Positions 26,384-37,097 of a DNA stretch of 64,000 nucleotides are shown piece after piece. Source of the DNA: Monarcha castaneiventris obscurior (Eukaryota; Chordata; Aves; Passeriformes; Monarchidae); NCBI GenBank assembly GCA_026261815.1, contig JAMPIT010000493.1, positions 2,135,001-2,199,000 on the forward strand. The letters run 5' to 3'. Made by a program: the position numbers and the translations under genes. The notes below the pieces were generated by a model. That model ran no database searches, had not been told where the DNA came from, and saw only the letters and a program-made list of their open reading frames with translations. Numbering within the stretch: the first letter of the stretch is position 1; every line of letters starts with the position of its first letter.

Positions 26384-29300
26384 AGTATTTGCAGGGCAGA
26401 TCTATCTGCAGGGGATAAAGGGCCCTGCTTCACCCCCTCCCTTTTAGCACCAGAAGCAAGAAAACTCCTCAAAAGAAACTCAAAGCTCAAATGAGACTCC
26501 CTCAATTTTGCAAACTCTGCGGATGGGAAACAACACATCTGCTGAAAGAGACTCTAATTTATTTCCTTTTTCTTTGGTTCAAAGCGTGTGTGGACTATCA
26601 TGGCTTTATTAGCTCAGATTACACTCTCATTTAGGTGCCAGCAAATCTGACCAAAGAGATGATCCCCTTATTAAGTAGTGGACTGAGGAAAAGGAAAGTT
26701 AGGTTCTCTGTCAAAGTCCTCCCTCAGTTCCTTGCATGACCTTCTGAAAATAATTTGTCTATATTATGATGCTGAATTTAGTTGATGAGGAACTCTGAAA
26801 ATCCATTGACACAAATTCATGGTACTCTGCCAGCTTATTGTTGGGAGATCAGTGGCAAAGACAAAGCAACATGAAAGCCTGAAGGTGTGGTAAGAGGCCT
26901 TGTTGAGGCTAAAAAATCTTAATTTGAAAAGTCCCAAGGACAGTGACAAGCCAGGAGATCTAAAATGATCTAACAAAACTAACAGTAATGACTAGCAAAT
27001 TGGGAAGTGCTTGTACTCAGAAACACCATCAAGCCAGAATAGATTCTAGTATTTTTAGAAGATGCCATGGTCACACAAACTTTTTTTTAATGCTTTTTAA
27101 AGAAGTCCTTGAAGCAGTTCCTGAGTATCAAATCTGGATTTTGCTATCCTGGTAATACATTTATTTATCTTCTGCTTTCTCATGCAGAATTCTGACTGAA
27201 AACCCAGTTGAATCCATTCAAGGATAAAAGGAGGAGTGCAAGACTTTGAAGGAAAGGGAATCCTCCCCACTGTTGAATCTTGTGCTCCCAAGAAGAACTG
27301 GAGGAGGTTTCTTGTAACATATCAGATTTTCTCATCCTGTCTCATGATGACAAGTCTGGTTGGGACTTTTGTGGACCCAAATGCTTGAATGGACAGAAAA
27401 ATCGGGACAGTCTGTACTTCCCTAACACTGACTTGTTTTGCACTACCTGACATGAGCAGATTTCTGGAGATCTCATTCACATTTAGATCAGATTCTGGTT
27501 TTAAATTACCATTCATTTAGACTGAAAGAATGAGATTATTTTCTTCCATACTGGAAGACTTATCTCTTTCCCATTTATAGTCACTTTTTTTCCTATGCTG
27601 GACCATTTCAAGGGACAAAAAAAAAAGTAGAACTAACCCAAAGGGTTGATGATCTATTTATCTCTGGTTCTATTTCATTTCATGCCTCTCTCACTCCACA
27701 GCACTACAACCTTTTTGAATTGCCCTCTGTGATATCCACTCCTCCTTGTTGACCATTGCTTACTCATTCATTGCTTGTTGGATCAGCTGGGACCTTGCAC
27801 AATCAAGGCTTTGTAATCCTTTCAGACAGGCTGCAGGTCACAATATTGAAGCAGCACAAGGACTGTTTCCTCTCTTGGTATTCTTCTTCCTTGGTTTTTA
27901 GGAAGACACTATCCTAAACACATGAAAATGCATATAAAGTAATTTTAACAATAAAAAGTACATCAGCTCTCATTTAATTTGCCACACAATGTCTGTTTTT
28001 CCTTTTGTCAAAAAGAGTGAAATATTCAAAAGTCTGAAGAGTTTTTTTTAAGTTGGTCAACTGAGAAACAAGAATTTGCTTCTTTGAAAAATGCAGCAGA
28101 GCTCAGGTTTGTTTAATGAATCAGGGGATGATAGCTGGTGATACACAGTTAGTAGGGACCCACCAAGAGCTGCTCTCTCCACCAGTTAATTGGCCCAAAC
28201 AAAATGGAATGGACTTTTCTAACTAATAAGCACTGACAATAATGAACAGCAACTGCAGGGATGGTGGGAAGATAAAGGAATGCACATACCAAGGCTCTGC
28301 AACAGGATAAAATGTCAAAGTTCAAGTTTACGTGCATAATAACCACAACGGTCACATGGGCTGTCAGCTGCATAAATAATGGCAGAACCCAAAATGAGAG
28401 CACTGACAAACGCAACTTTCTACAGCTGGAGGTTTTAAAACAAAATGAAACTTCTTGTTTGCATATAGAGCTATCCCAGTATTTAAATACCTGCAGGGTT
28501 TGCTTCTAGGCCAGTGCTCTCAGTGGAGCTGGACACCTGGCTATCCTTAAACTCTGTCTTAACAGTACTGGGCAGAGCACAAGCAGCAACGTTAGCAAAA
28601 AGGTATTTTTAGTTGTTTTCACTTGAAGTCAAAATGAGGATCTTGACTTCCCAGTCGGTAAAATTAAATTTCTCTCTCTTGTGGTAAAAAAAATCAAAAC
28701 CAGTACCTTATTTTGGAAGGGAAAGTTCAGCTGGAAGTGCTGGGTTTATTATGGAAAGAATAAGAAGTAGATGAGTAAGGATTTTGTCACAGGGAGGGAG
28801 ATGCAGAGTCTTTTGTGCAGGTGGTTTATTGCAGGCTGCAATGGCATCAGACGTTACCAGGGAGCCGCTACACAATGAAATAATTTACTGTCATCTCTTA
28901 CACCCTGCTAGCACAGCAATGTAGTCTCTATAGACCTACTCCTAAAACAGTTTTGATAGCCAAATTCTATCAGTAATGTCACAGATGTCATAACCTTACC
29001 TAAAAAAACCTCTGGACTTGACACAATTGTCAGTTTATTCACACGAAATTATTGTGAAGTGGTAATGTCCTTTGAAAAGACCATTGTACAGACAGATTTG
29101 CTGAAGTCCTTTACTTTCACGCCAGGTCCCGTTGCTGGCAGCCCCTCCAGTCCCCAATGCTGTACAAAGCTACAGATTCTCCTCAGCTCCCTGGAATCCA
29201 GGGAGCAGGAGCAGAGCTGAGCACTTCCAGGGCCTGCTGGGCTCATTGCCTCCTGCTCCCCACAGCAGCCCACCCGTCCCCAGCTGGGCTCAGTGGCCCA

Positions 29301-31137
29301 ACATTGGCACGTCCCCACTGTGAGTCCCCAAGTGACAGATGATCCCACACTGGGGCTGTGTCTGTGCCCTTGCCACTGCCCAGAGCTGTGGGCACTGCTG
29401 GATAAGAAAATAACAAATCACCCCAGCTACCATTTGCACAGCTCATCGGCTCCTTTCCTCAGAGAGCTGCGTGTCCTCAGGTCAGCATCACACGGCTCAG
29501 GCTGTTCAAAGGCCTTCCTGGCCTGGAGAAGAGCTGCATCCAGCAAGGAAAGAATATAAAGATGGAGTTTTTCACTGTCTCTGCTCTGCTCACATCTGGT
29601 TCATTTTCTGACAAGAATTACATCTTTACTACTCTTTTACGACACACAGCCAGTACAGCTGTAAGGGAGTGAGCTGCTCACCATACTGCCCTTTGTATCA
29701 TCAGCACTGTTATTAGCTTTAATGAAGCTGTTAAATCTGTTTTACTGAAGGTGCATGAACCTGAAAGAACTTTTAATTTCATAACCCAGGGTGGGTGTGA
29801 TGAACTGACACTTACAAGAAAATGCAGAACAGTCTTGGCTTGAAAATTAAACAAAACTGAAACTGAATTAGTCACAATAAACTGTACTTTAAGACCCACT
29901 TTTCAGAGTAGGTTAGCCTTTTAAGAATGATATTAAAAGATAGAATAAGACATAATAAAATGTCTTTTATAGGGTAGTATAAAGATTTAAAGAACCTATT
30001 GAATTCTGTTTTCAATGAAGACCTATTAAGTAAATGTTGCTGTATTCTCTAGAGCAATACAATTCTTGTAATCTTTTCTTCAGATGCCTTTGGCTAATTC
30101 ATAATTCAAAATGTTACTAATTTCTCTTCCTGTCTGTGTGTCACATAAAGATGTGCATCCAATACATTGTCTGTGGATCTCTTACATTATACACATCCCA
30201 GTTCCTGTTATGTATACATTCCTTTGGAGGGATATGATTTATTTCTTTAAGCCCATTCCCATCTTAAAATGTCAGATGCTTCCTGTACTTATACACAAAG
30301 AAGTTTAAGCTCCCAAAGGTACTGAAGTTCAACAAAATTCTGTCTGTGGATAGTATGAACTTAATGGTGAATCTTTGGGAAATACACAATTCCACCTACT
30401 TTCCTCAGCTCTTCAGCATAACTTGATTTTGCAAGTGTTTAACACTTCAGTCATCAAGAAGATCAAACAGAGGCATGGTTTTGAAGAACAAAGGACCTAA
30501 ACTGAACTCTCCAAAGGTTCACTCTTCTTCAAGTAGAAGCATTGATTCTCAAGGGTTATCACTGGTGGCACACAGGAACTCGTCAAGATTAGGAAAATGG
30601 GAATTCAAGGCTACCCTTTATATCTTTACATTATCTGAATCTTGCTGTCTTTTGTAAATAAGACCTTTTCCCTCCAAATAACTTACTTACAAAGCTTTTT
30701 TTTTTTTTTTTTGGGTACATAAGGAAAATACCATTATTACTTTACTGAGTTTCACATTGGTTTGTTAATAGCAAACCCAAACTGTATTAACTGAGGTGGT
30801 TAGACCATAATCACTTGCCTATCACTGGATTCTCCAGCAGATTTCACCAGCTAAAAAGTAAATTTGTTTCTTTTACTCTATTTTAAAAATACTGTATTAT
30901 TTAGAATCGTTCCTTTAAGAAAAGATTTCCAAATTAAAGCCTAACTTTGCGTAATATTGCTCAAACATTAAAGCCCTTGGCAAAGAAAAACTGCACCAAT
31001 CTGCTTCAGTTCTTTGGAAGAACTGTGCCTCTCACTTGTCACCACCTTATCTCCTGCAGTCTTAATGCCACAAAATCATTCTAAATATAAAGTTACACTC
31101 AAAAGCCTGAGCTAGAGCAGCGAAGAGAATGGCTTGA

Positions 31138-31200
31138 GCAGAACAGGGAACCTGCACAAGCAGAACAGGGAACCTGCACAAGCAGAACAGGGAACCTGCA
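31138..31200. repeat. 22-bp tandem repeat, three copies
   Basis: Unit GCAGAACAGGGAACCTGCAC plus AA, at 31138, 31160 and 31182 (the last copy breaks down after CCTGCA). Within a copy, GCAG and CTGC are complementary, so each unit can form a small hairpin. Confidence 0.95.
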
Positions 31201-31869
31201 GAACATCACTGCTGTGGGGTGGATGTGGAGGCACACAGGGTGGGATGACTGTGGTGCTCAGGGAGAGTGCAGGTTTGGAGGTGTGGACTGCTACTGAAAT
31301 GAATGGGATCTTTCTAGTTCACCCACAAAGGTACCTAAGCCCTGCACTCTAGCTAACAGAATATTTGTGGTCTTTGCCACCTCATATAAACAACCACTGG
31401 CTTCTTCGGGTTGACTCATATGAAAAGAAGAAAGAAGAAACAAGCAAACAAGCAACATCCTTTCTAAGGATGGCTAATGCTTCAGAGAGAGAAATGTATC
31501 ACACAACTGCTCTTCTCTAAGGAGCAGCAGCATTTTTCAGTGAGGTTACCCAAACTCAGTATGTCTACATTGTAAGAGCAATTAGGCCCTAATTTCAGCT
31601 GAGCATTTGAAGTCTTGAGTACACAGGGAAATTGACCCAAATAACTATTAGGTACTAGTCCCGGCTAGTAATAAATGCTCTGAAGGCCAAAAGAAGGTAT
31701 TAGCAGCAGTTGTGCAACTCCCTTAACAGGGTGTACACATGTAACTAATTGGAAACCAGTAAACAATCCTGGTATTGAAGCGCAAAGCAGATAATCTCAC
31801 TCACACTACTTCAGTCATTTTCTTCTCATGTGGCTGACTGGAATAAAACTGCTAAAATACTGTTTCCCT

Positions 31870-32140
31870 CATGCAGAAAAAGATCTAGGGGATATAATAG
31901 ATCACAAGCTTATTAGGAGTTAACAGTGTCAAGCCATTGTGAAAAAGGCAAACACTGCACTAAGCTGTGCAAACAGGAGTATGGCTTGCAAGACATGGGA
32001 GGTAATCCTGCTCTGGTACAGCCCCAGCAGGAGCACCAGGACTGGTGCTGGGGCTTATTCTCCAGCAGAGATGCAAAGTACCCAGAGAGCATCCAGAAGA
32101 GAGCCAGGAGAATAAACAAAGGTCTAAAACATCACTGAAC
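31870..32140 (+). mobile_element. Old diverged CR1 fragment
   Basis: AAAAAGATCTAGGGGATATA followed by ACAAGCT, CAACAGTGTC-like, GGCAAACACTGC and CCAGAAGAGAGCCAGGAG blocks resemble the 3' coding region of CR1 (the part reading ...VQRRATK). It is highly diverged and frameshifted. The exact ends are uncertain. Confidence 0.7.
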
Positions 32141-32849
32141 AAATTAGATGCCCATAAACTAAACAAGAGCATGGGATGGGGGGGAAATGCAACAGCAATT
32201 TGCAAATACATAAAATCATCAATTCATAAAGGGAACGACTTGTTTTCTGCGTGCAGGCTGGGTAAGGACTAATGGATTTGTGATGGAATTTGCAATCCTT
32301 CTCAGGCAAAGAAAGGGTTAACACAGGCATTAGCAACAAAGCAGCTGAGGAGGCACGCAGCTGCAGGGGATAAAGCCACTGGGAGAGGGCTATCAGGGGA
32401 CCCCTGAAGGAGGGGACTGAGCAGACTCTTAGGGTGGAGATACAGGCTGAAGGGATGGGGGCCTGTGTCCTTTCCAAGAGATTCTAGACTTACCTTTGGC
32501 AGGTTACTGGCCTCCTTGTTTGTATTTAGTCAGGGTGTTTGATTATAAAATCTTTCTTTAGGCCTGCAAAATGGCAGGGTAGGGTGCTAAGCATCTTGCT
32601 GTTTTCTTTTTAATAGGCCAGCAAAACTTTTCACATCTGGTCTAAAATGCAAAGTGCCAAATCTACTGAGGTAGAGGCAAAGTAGGATAATTCTTGCCTA
32701 AGAAAAAATATTAAGATCCTGTTACTAACAAAGGATTCAAAGTGAGGAGCTGTACCTTGGGAGCTGAACACTGTGGAGGGAGAGAGGGAGCAAAAAGCAT
32801 CTGTAAAAACGGGATAAGCTATGCTATAGGCTCAGCCTCAACAGCTCTA

Positions 32850-33145
32850 AATCAGGGGAGATCACAGAAGTCTGCATCTTTTAGCCAGAGGGAAAAGACC
32901 TTAGCCTGCCAAATCTGAGGGGGCTTGACAAATGCTGCAATATCTAAGCTGGATATTAAGAAATTCTTTCAGTGGGCAAAGATAGCAAGGACTGCAATGA
33001 AGTGGCTGAGGATGTTATGAAACCTCACAGAGCAGGAGGTGTTTGTCAGGAGTGATGGTGGGTGTTTGTGAGTTGATCATGTCTCAGGATGGCAGGACTA
33101 GGTGAGCTTCTCAAGTCCCCTTCTGCTGTTTTGTACTATAATGAG
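32850..33145 (+). mobile_element. Old diverged CR1 fragment, downstream portion
   Basis: Contains AAGCTGGATATTAAGAAATT and CTTTCAGTGGGCAAAGATAG, a GAAGTGGCTGAGGATGTTATG block and a GGACTAGGTGAGCTTCTCAAGTCCC-like end. These match the order of landmarks in a CR1 3' end. It probably belongs with the fragment at 31870-32140, separated by unrecognised sequence. Confidence 0.65.
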
Positions 33146-34869
33146 AAATATTGCCCCCCTCTTCTCTTGCCACTCAACTGCGACATTTTATGAAAATAAC
33201 AAAGCATTTTTGGAAGCTCAAAGCATTCTTTGAATAGAAGTGGTCTCAAAACTTGCTCTGAGCTGAAATTTTCACCTACTCTGTTGAATGATCCTTTCAA
33301 CATAGTGTGTTCTGGAAATACTTCAGTACTAGAGCTTGTAGCTTCAGTGACAAATGTGTTAAAAGAACACTCTGTACTCACTCATTCTGTCTTTCCAATA
33401 AAGATACACCCAAATTAAGTTGCCCACATGCTCCACAACACAACAGATTTGTTTGTACAGATGCATTTTTACCACCCCAGTTACTGTTTGAGCTTTTCAA
33501 AAAGAAACTAAACCCAAGACTACTTGTCTCAATAACCCCACTGATACCCTACACAAGCAGTCCTGCTTTATCTTCCTTTAAGATAAAGTGAAATCAGCTG
33601 AGATCTGTCCTCACAAGTCAATAAGTCCATGTTGTTCATACTGTGAATCTGTGTCATTTCTATTTGATAGCTAAAGCCTCCAGAATTTGCAAGTCTTAGG
33701 TTCACAGTAATATTCCTCAAAAGATTATTTTGTCAGAAATAAAGGCTAAACATTAATTTGATGAGAAATGCCTGAGTCTCTAATATTTTTAGCTGTGAGA
33801 ACTGCTTTGTGAGCTGCTCTCCACCACTGTGAAAAATCTTTAAAGTAGAGCAACTGGAAGTAGAACTAGGACCAAACCATTTTTGCTTGCTTCTTAATGA
33901 GTTTGTTGTAACAGTGTTGGGAGATCTCGTTCCATTCTGACCCACATGAAAGCGGAATGGGCACTGAAACAGTTGACTATATTTTGGAAACTATTTAGTT
34001 TCCCAAGTTGCCCAAGGACACAGAAATGCCTGCTGGAATCTCAAAAGCCAGTAGGTAAGAATTCTCACAATGGATGTTAGCTGCCTAGGTTGCCCTGAAA
34101 ATCCCACTGAATAGGTTTCACATGCTTGTGGGCTTTTAAATGTCTTTCCAAACCCACCCCAAACAAAAATCACATTCTAAGTTTGAATTTAATTGCTCTC
34201 TGTGGTCAGCTACATAATATAACTTAGAAAACATTTCTGGTGGGTTTGATTGGTTCTGTATTTTCCTCAGGGAAGGCAGCAAGGGCTTTGCTCTGCATTT
34301 TGCTTCGCTTAATGAGGTGCTGTCCCTGACTAGGACTTTTGTTTGGTTTAGGGTGAGTAAAGCAATACTCTGCTACACTTTCTTAGATAAAGCAAGGCAT
34401 GCAGGCAACATAACAGTGCCAGCAGCCTTTGTCGCCAGAAACCGGAATGATCATATTTAACAGTGCTGTTCATGGAGAGATTAAACTCAGGCTGGACGGT
34501 GAGAAGCTGTGCAGATAATTTGAAATAGATTCCAAGGGTGAATTACTGCTTGGCTGTCCTCCTCACCTCCTCAGTTCTCGGATTTGTGTGCCAACCAACA
34601 TTTTAAGATAACTCTGCTCTGTTTGGTCCTTGAATTGTCTGGCTGTTTAACAGGCTCTTCAAATAAACAAGGGATAATCTCAGGATTTTGCTTAACAAAG
34701 ATTTCTTTGTGCAAATTTTAAAAATTCTGAATAGGTTGTTGTACAGGGCCTGGTCCTGTAATCCCTTTTAGCTGTGAATACTTTCAAGGGAGTGAGTGGT
34801 TGCACAACCATAGTTTCAGTCAGTAAATGATCAATAATACTTTCTAGTATATTCTGAAATGCCTTCCAG

Positions 34870-35240
34870 TATCTGAAGGGGCCTACAAGGAAGTTGGAGA
34901 GGGACTCTCTGTCAGGAACTGCACTGATGGGACAAGGAGAAATGGGTACAAGTTGAAAGAGGGGAAATTCAGGTTAGGTATTAACAACAAATTTTTTACT
35001 GTGAGGGTGGTGAGGCCCTGGCACAGGTTCCCTAGAGAAGCTGTGGCTGCCCCATCCATAGAAGTGTCCAAGGGCCGGATGGGGCTTGGAGCAACCTGGG
35101 ATAGTGGAAGGTGTCCCTGCCCATGGCAGGGGGTGGAATTGCATGATCTTTAAGGTCCATTCCATTCCATTCCATTCCATTCCATTCCATTCCATTCCAT
35201 TCCAACCCAACCCCTTACCATTCCATGATTCTATGATAAT
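34870..35240 (+). mobile_element. CR1 LINE 3' end carrying a TCCAT expansion
   Basis: Well-preserved CR1 landmarks: GTGAGGGTGGTGAGGCCCTG, AGAAGCTGTGGCTGCCCCAT, GGATGGGGCTTGGAGCAACC, GTGGAAGGTGTCCCTGCCCA, GATCTTTAAGGTCC and a terminal CCATGATTCTATGAT octamer tail. Between GGTCC and CCAACCC the sequence is interrupted by a pentanucleotide array (35156-35203). Confidence 0.95.
35156..35203. repeat. (TCCAT)9 pentanucleotide array
   Basis: Nine perfect TCCAT units (35156-35200) plus a partial TCC, without interruption, at the point where a CR1 3' end normally reads ...GGTCCCTTCCAACCC. Confidence 0.97.
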
Positions 35241-36280
35241 GGCATCATTATCACCAGCAATTTTCCCTTTTTAAAGGTTATTAAAAACCTTTTTTATTAA
35301 AAAAGCACTGAACACAGTAGTTCAGACCAAGAAAAGCCCAGATTGGAGAGATTAGAGAACACTGGCTTCACCATTATCATTCTCCAGGAATATGTACGAT
35401 GAACAACTCCAAAGTGAAAAGTTTGCTTCAATTTCCACAAATTTCAGTTCAAGCAGGCTACCACCTGCCCCCATACCTCAGTGTGGGAAATAACTTTGAA
35501 AACACATTTTAACACTGCTTTACAGGACTGAGCTTAGAGGACGGGTGGGGAAGTGCAGGCAGCATCTATTGAGGCATCAGCGTGAGCCGGAAGACGTGTG
35601 CTAATGTCTTTACAAACAATTCCATGGGTGAGGGTATGGGCGTCAATGCTTTTGAAATGGGTCTTAATGTCTCTATGAACTTCAAGCAGCAGGTTTGCTG
35701 CAGAGCCCGGACAGCTTCACTCCTGAAACAGAAAAATGGGTCTGCACAAGCCCGAGTTTCTGAACTTTGGGCTAAAATGACAGGCTCACGGGAGGATATG
35801 TGGTAGGAGATTCGGGAAAGCTGTACCTTCCTAGTACCTCAGCCAAGAGAGAAAGGAAGAGGGCAATATGCATCCGGAGTTTAGGATAAAAGGAGGCTGC
35901 ATCTTCCAACACCTCGAGAGAGAAAATCCCGCGGGCGAGTGCCCCAGGGGACTCTCTCCCGTTATTCGAATAAAGTCGCAGGACTCCTCTGTCTCCTCTG
36001 CGGACACTGGCTTTTCATGGCGTGATTTTCCGTTCAAGTGTCTCCTGCACAGCCAGGCACTGGAGAGCCTGGGGCAGCGCTCCGCATGCGGCAGAGCAGC
36101 CCTGTGCAGCACGGGCAGCTGCTGTTCTCTGCCCGCTAACTCCCGGGGGAGCCGGCCCTGCCTGCCCGGGGCTCCCCTGCAGCCGGGAGGGACCCAGGGA
36201 ATCGGGGCATCTCCCCAGGCTGCGAGCAAACTTCTGCACAACAAACACGGAGTGCCCACTGCGTACAAATCCCATGCCGG

Positions 36281-36420
36281 GGGTCTCCTCATGGGGCCGG
36301 GGGTCTCCTCACGGGGCCGGGGGTGTTCTTATGGGGCCGGGGGTCTTCTCATGGGGCCGGGGATCTCCTCACGGGGCCGGGGGTCTCCTCATGGAGCCGG
36401 GGGTCTCCTCATGGGGCCGG
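36281..36420 (+). repeat. 20-bp tandem repeat, 7 copies, just upstream of the B3GNTL1 start
   Basis: Seven contiguous 20-base units with consensus GGGTCTCCTCATGGGGCCGG. Copies 1 and 7 are identical. Copies 2 and 5 have ACG in place of ATG, copy 3 is the most diverged (GTGTTCTT), copy 4 has TCTTCTC, and copy 6 has GGAGCC. Every junction creates a G-run followed by GGCC, and the array continues into GGCCGGGGCC. It ends 77 bases before the ATG, so it probably lies in the 5'UTR or core promoter. It carries five ATG triplets, three of them in frame with B3GNTL1 (36291, 36351 and 36411). Confidence 0.95.
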
Positions 36421-36497
36421 GGCCGGGGCCTCTTCCGGCCGCTCTCGCCTCCGTCTCTGTGGTTGTTCCTCCCGCTCCTCCCCGAGCGGCGGCGGCG

Positions 36498-36548
36498 ATG
36501 GCGGAGCCAGGGGCAGGCGGCGGCAGCCCCGAGCCCCCCGTGCAGGTG
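36498..36548 (+). CDS. B3GNTL1: B3GNTL1, coding exon 1
   Basis: Seventeen codons, MAEPGAGGGSPEPPVQV, ending at a GTACGT donor (GT at 36549). I chose this donor over the CAG/GTGGTA alternative three bases earlier because it leaves a valine before SIIVP, giving the VSIIVPVH first beta-strand usual in GT2 enzymes. Both options keep phase 0. The start sits in GGCGGCGATGG, a good initiation context. B3GNTL1 is a putative UDP-GlcNAc transferase named after the beta-1,3-GlcNAc transferases but belonging to the GT2 fold. Its acceptor is not firmly established. The frame is open for about 210 codons upstream, so a longer N-terminus is formally possible, though the human protein begins only a few residues before SIIMP. 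METRNL starts divergently 17 kb upstream. Confidence 0.85.
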
Positions 36549-36770
36549 GTACGTGACCGGCGGGGCCGGGCCGGCGGTGCCCGGGGGCAGACACGGCAGC
36601 TCGGGAGGGACCGGGGCTGGCCCGGGGGCTCGCCCGGAGGTCTCTGCCCCGGCTCGGTGCCGCCGGGTCCCGCAGCACGGCAGCCTGGGCTCGTTGGGTA
36701 CTCGGGGTTGGCAAAGAAAGTCGTGAAATCTTCCCATAACTTCCTGCTTTTGTTACTTCCCGTACCTAGA

Positions 36771-37097
36771 TGTGTGTATATATAGTGCGTACATATATAG
36801 ATATATAGAAATATAGAGATACAGTGTGTGTATATATATAATATATATATAGTATATACAGATATCTCTATATATAGATTTATAGAGATATAGCGTGTGT
36901 ATATATTATATATATATTATATACATTATATATATTATATATACATTATATGTATAGTGTATATATAATATATGTAAATTTTTAATATGCACACATATAT
37001 ATAAATTATACACACAGATAAATAGATAAATATGTAACATATATATCTCTATCTTTGCCTATAGATATAAATACAGATATAAAAATATAGACGTTAT
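36771..37097. repeat. TA-rich microsatellite tract
   Basis: Degenerate dinucleotide-type tract of TATA, TGTG and GATA steps with many self-complementary TATATA blocks and little G or C. It starts about 50 bases after the CpG-rich block ends and is likely a hypermutable simple repeat. Confidence 0.9.

Larger units (their letters stand above)
20362..36280. other. Intergenic region between METRNL and B3GNTL1
   Basis: About 16 kb between the divergent genes. I found no exon of a recognised protein, no tRNA or rRNA, and no frame with a credible domain. It contains CR1 fragments (about 31870-32140, 32850-33145 and 34870-35240), a 22-bp triplicated repeat (31138-31200), a TCCAT array (35156-35203), a hairpin at 26349-26383, and A/T runs (20680s, 22180s, 30700s). 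An AT-rich patch near 21180-21270 looks like it could bind homeodomain factors but is unproven. Confidence 0.7.
35900..36720. promoter_or_regulatory. B3GNTL1: CpG-rich promoter region of B3GNTL1
   Basis: GC- and CpG-rich block ending just after exon 1 and replaced abruptly by AT-rich sequence from about 36760. It encloses the 20-bp tandem repeat and the B3GNTL1 ATG. No clear TATA box is near the start, consistent with a housekeeping-type island promoter. The transcription start site is not determinable from sequence alone. Confidence 0.65.

Noticed and set aside
36015..36785. Overlapping frames of 86-234 codons around B3GNTL1 exon 1
   Set aside because: Products of the GC-rich 20-bp repeat and island. 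Only the 17 codons from 36498 are supported.
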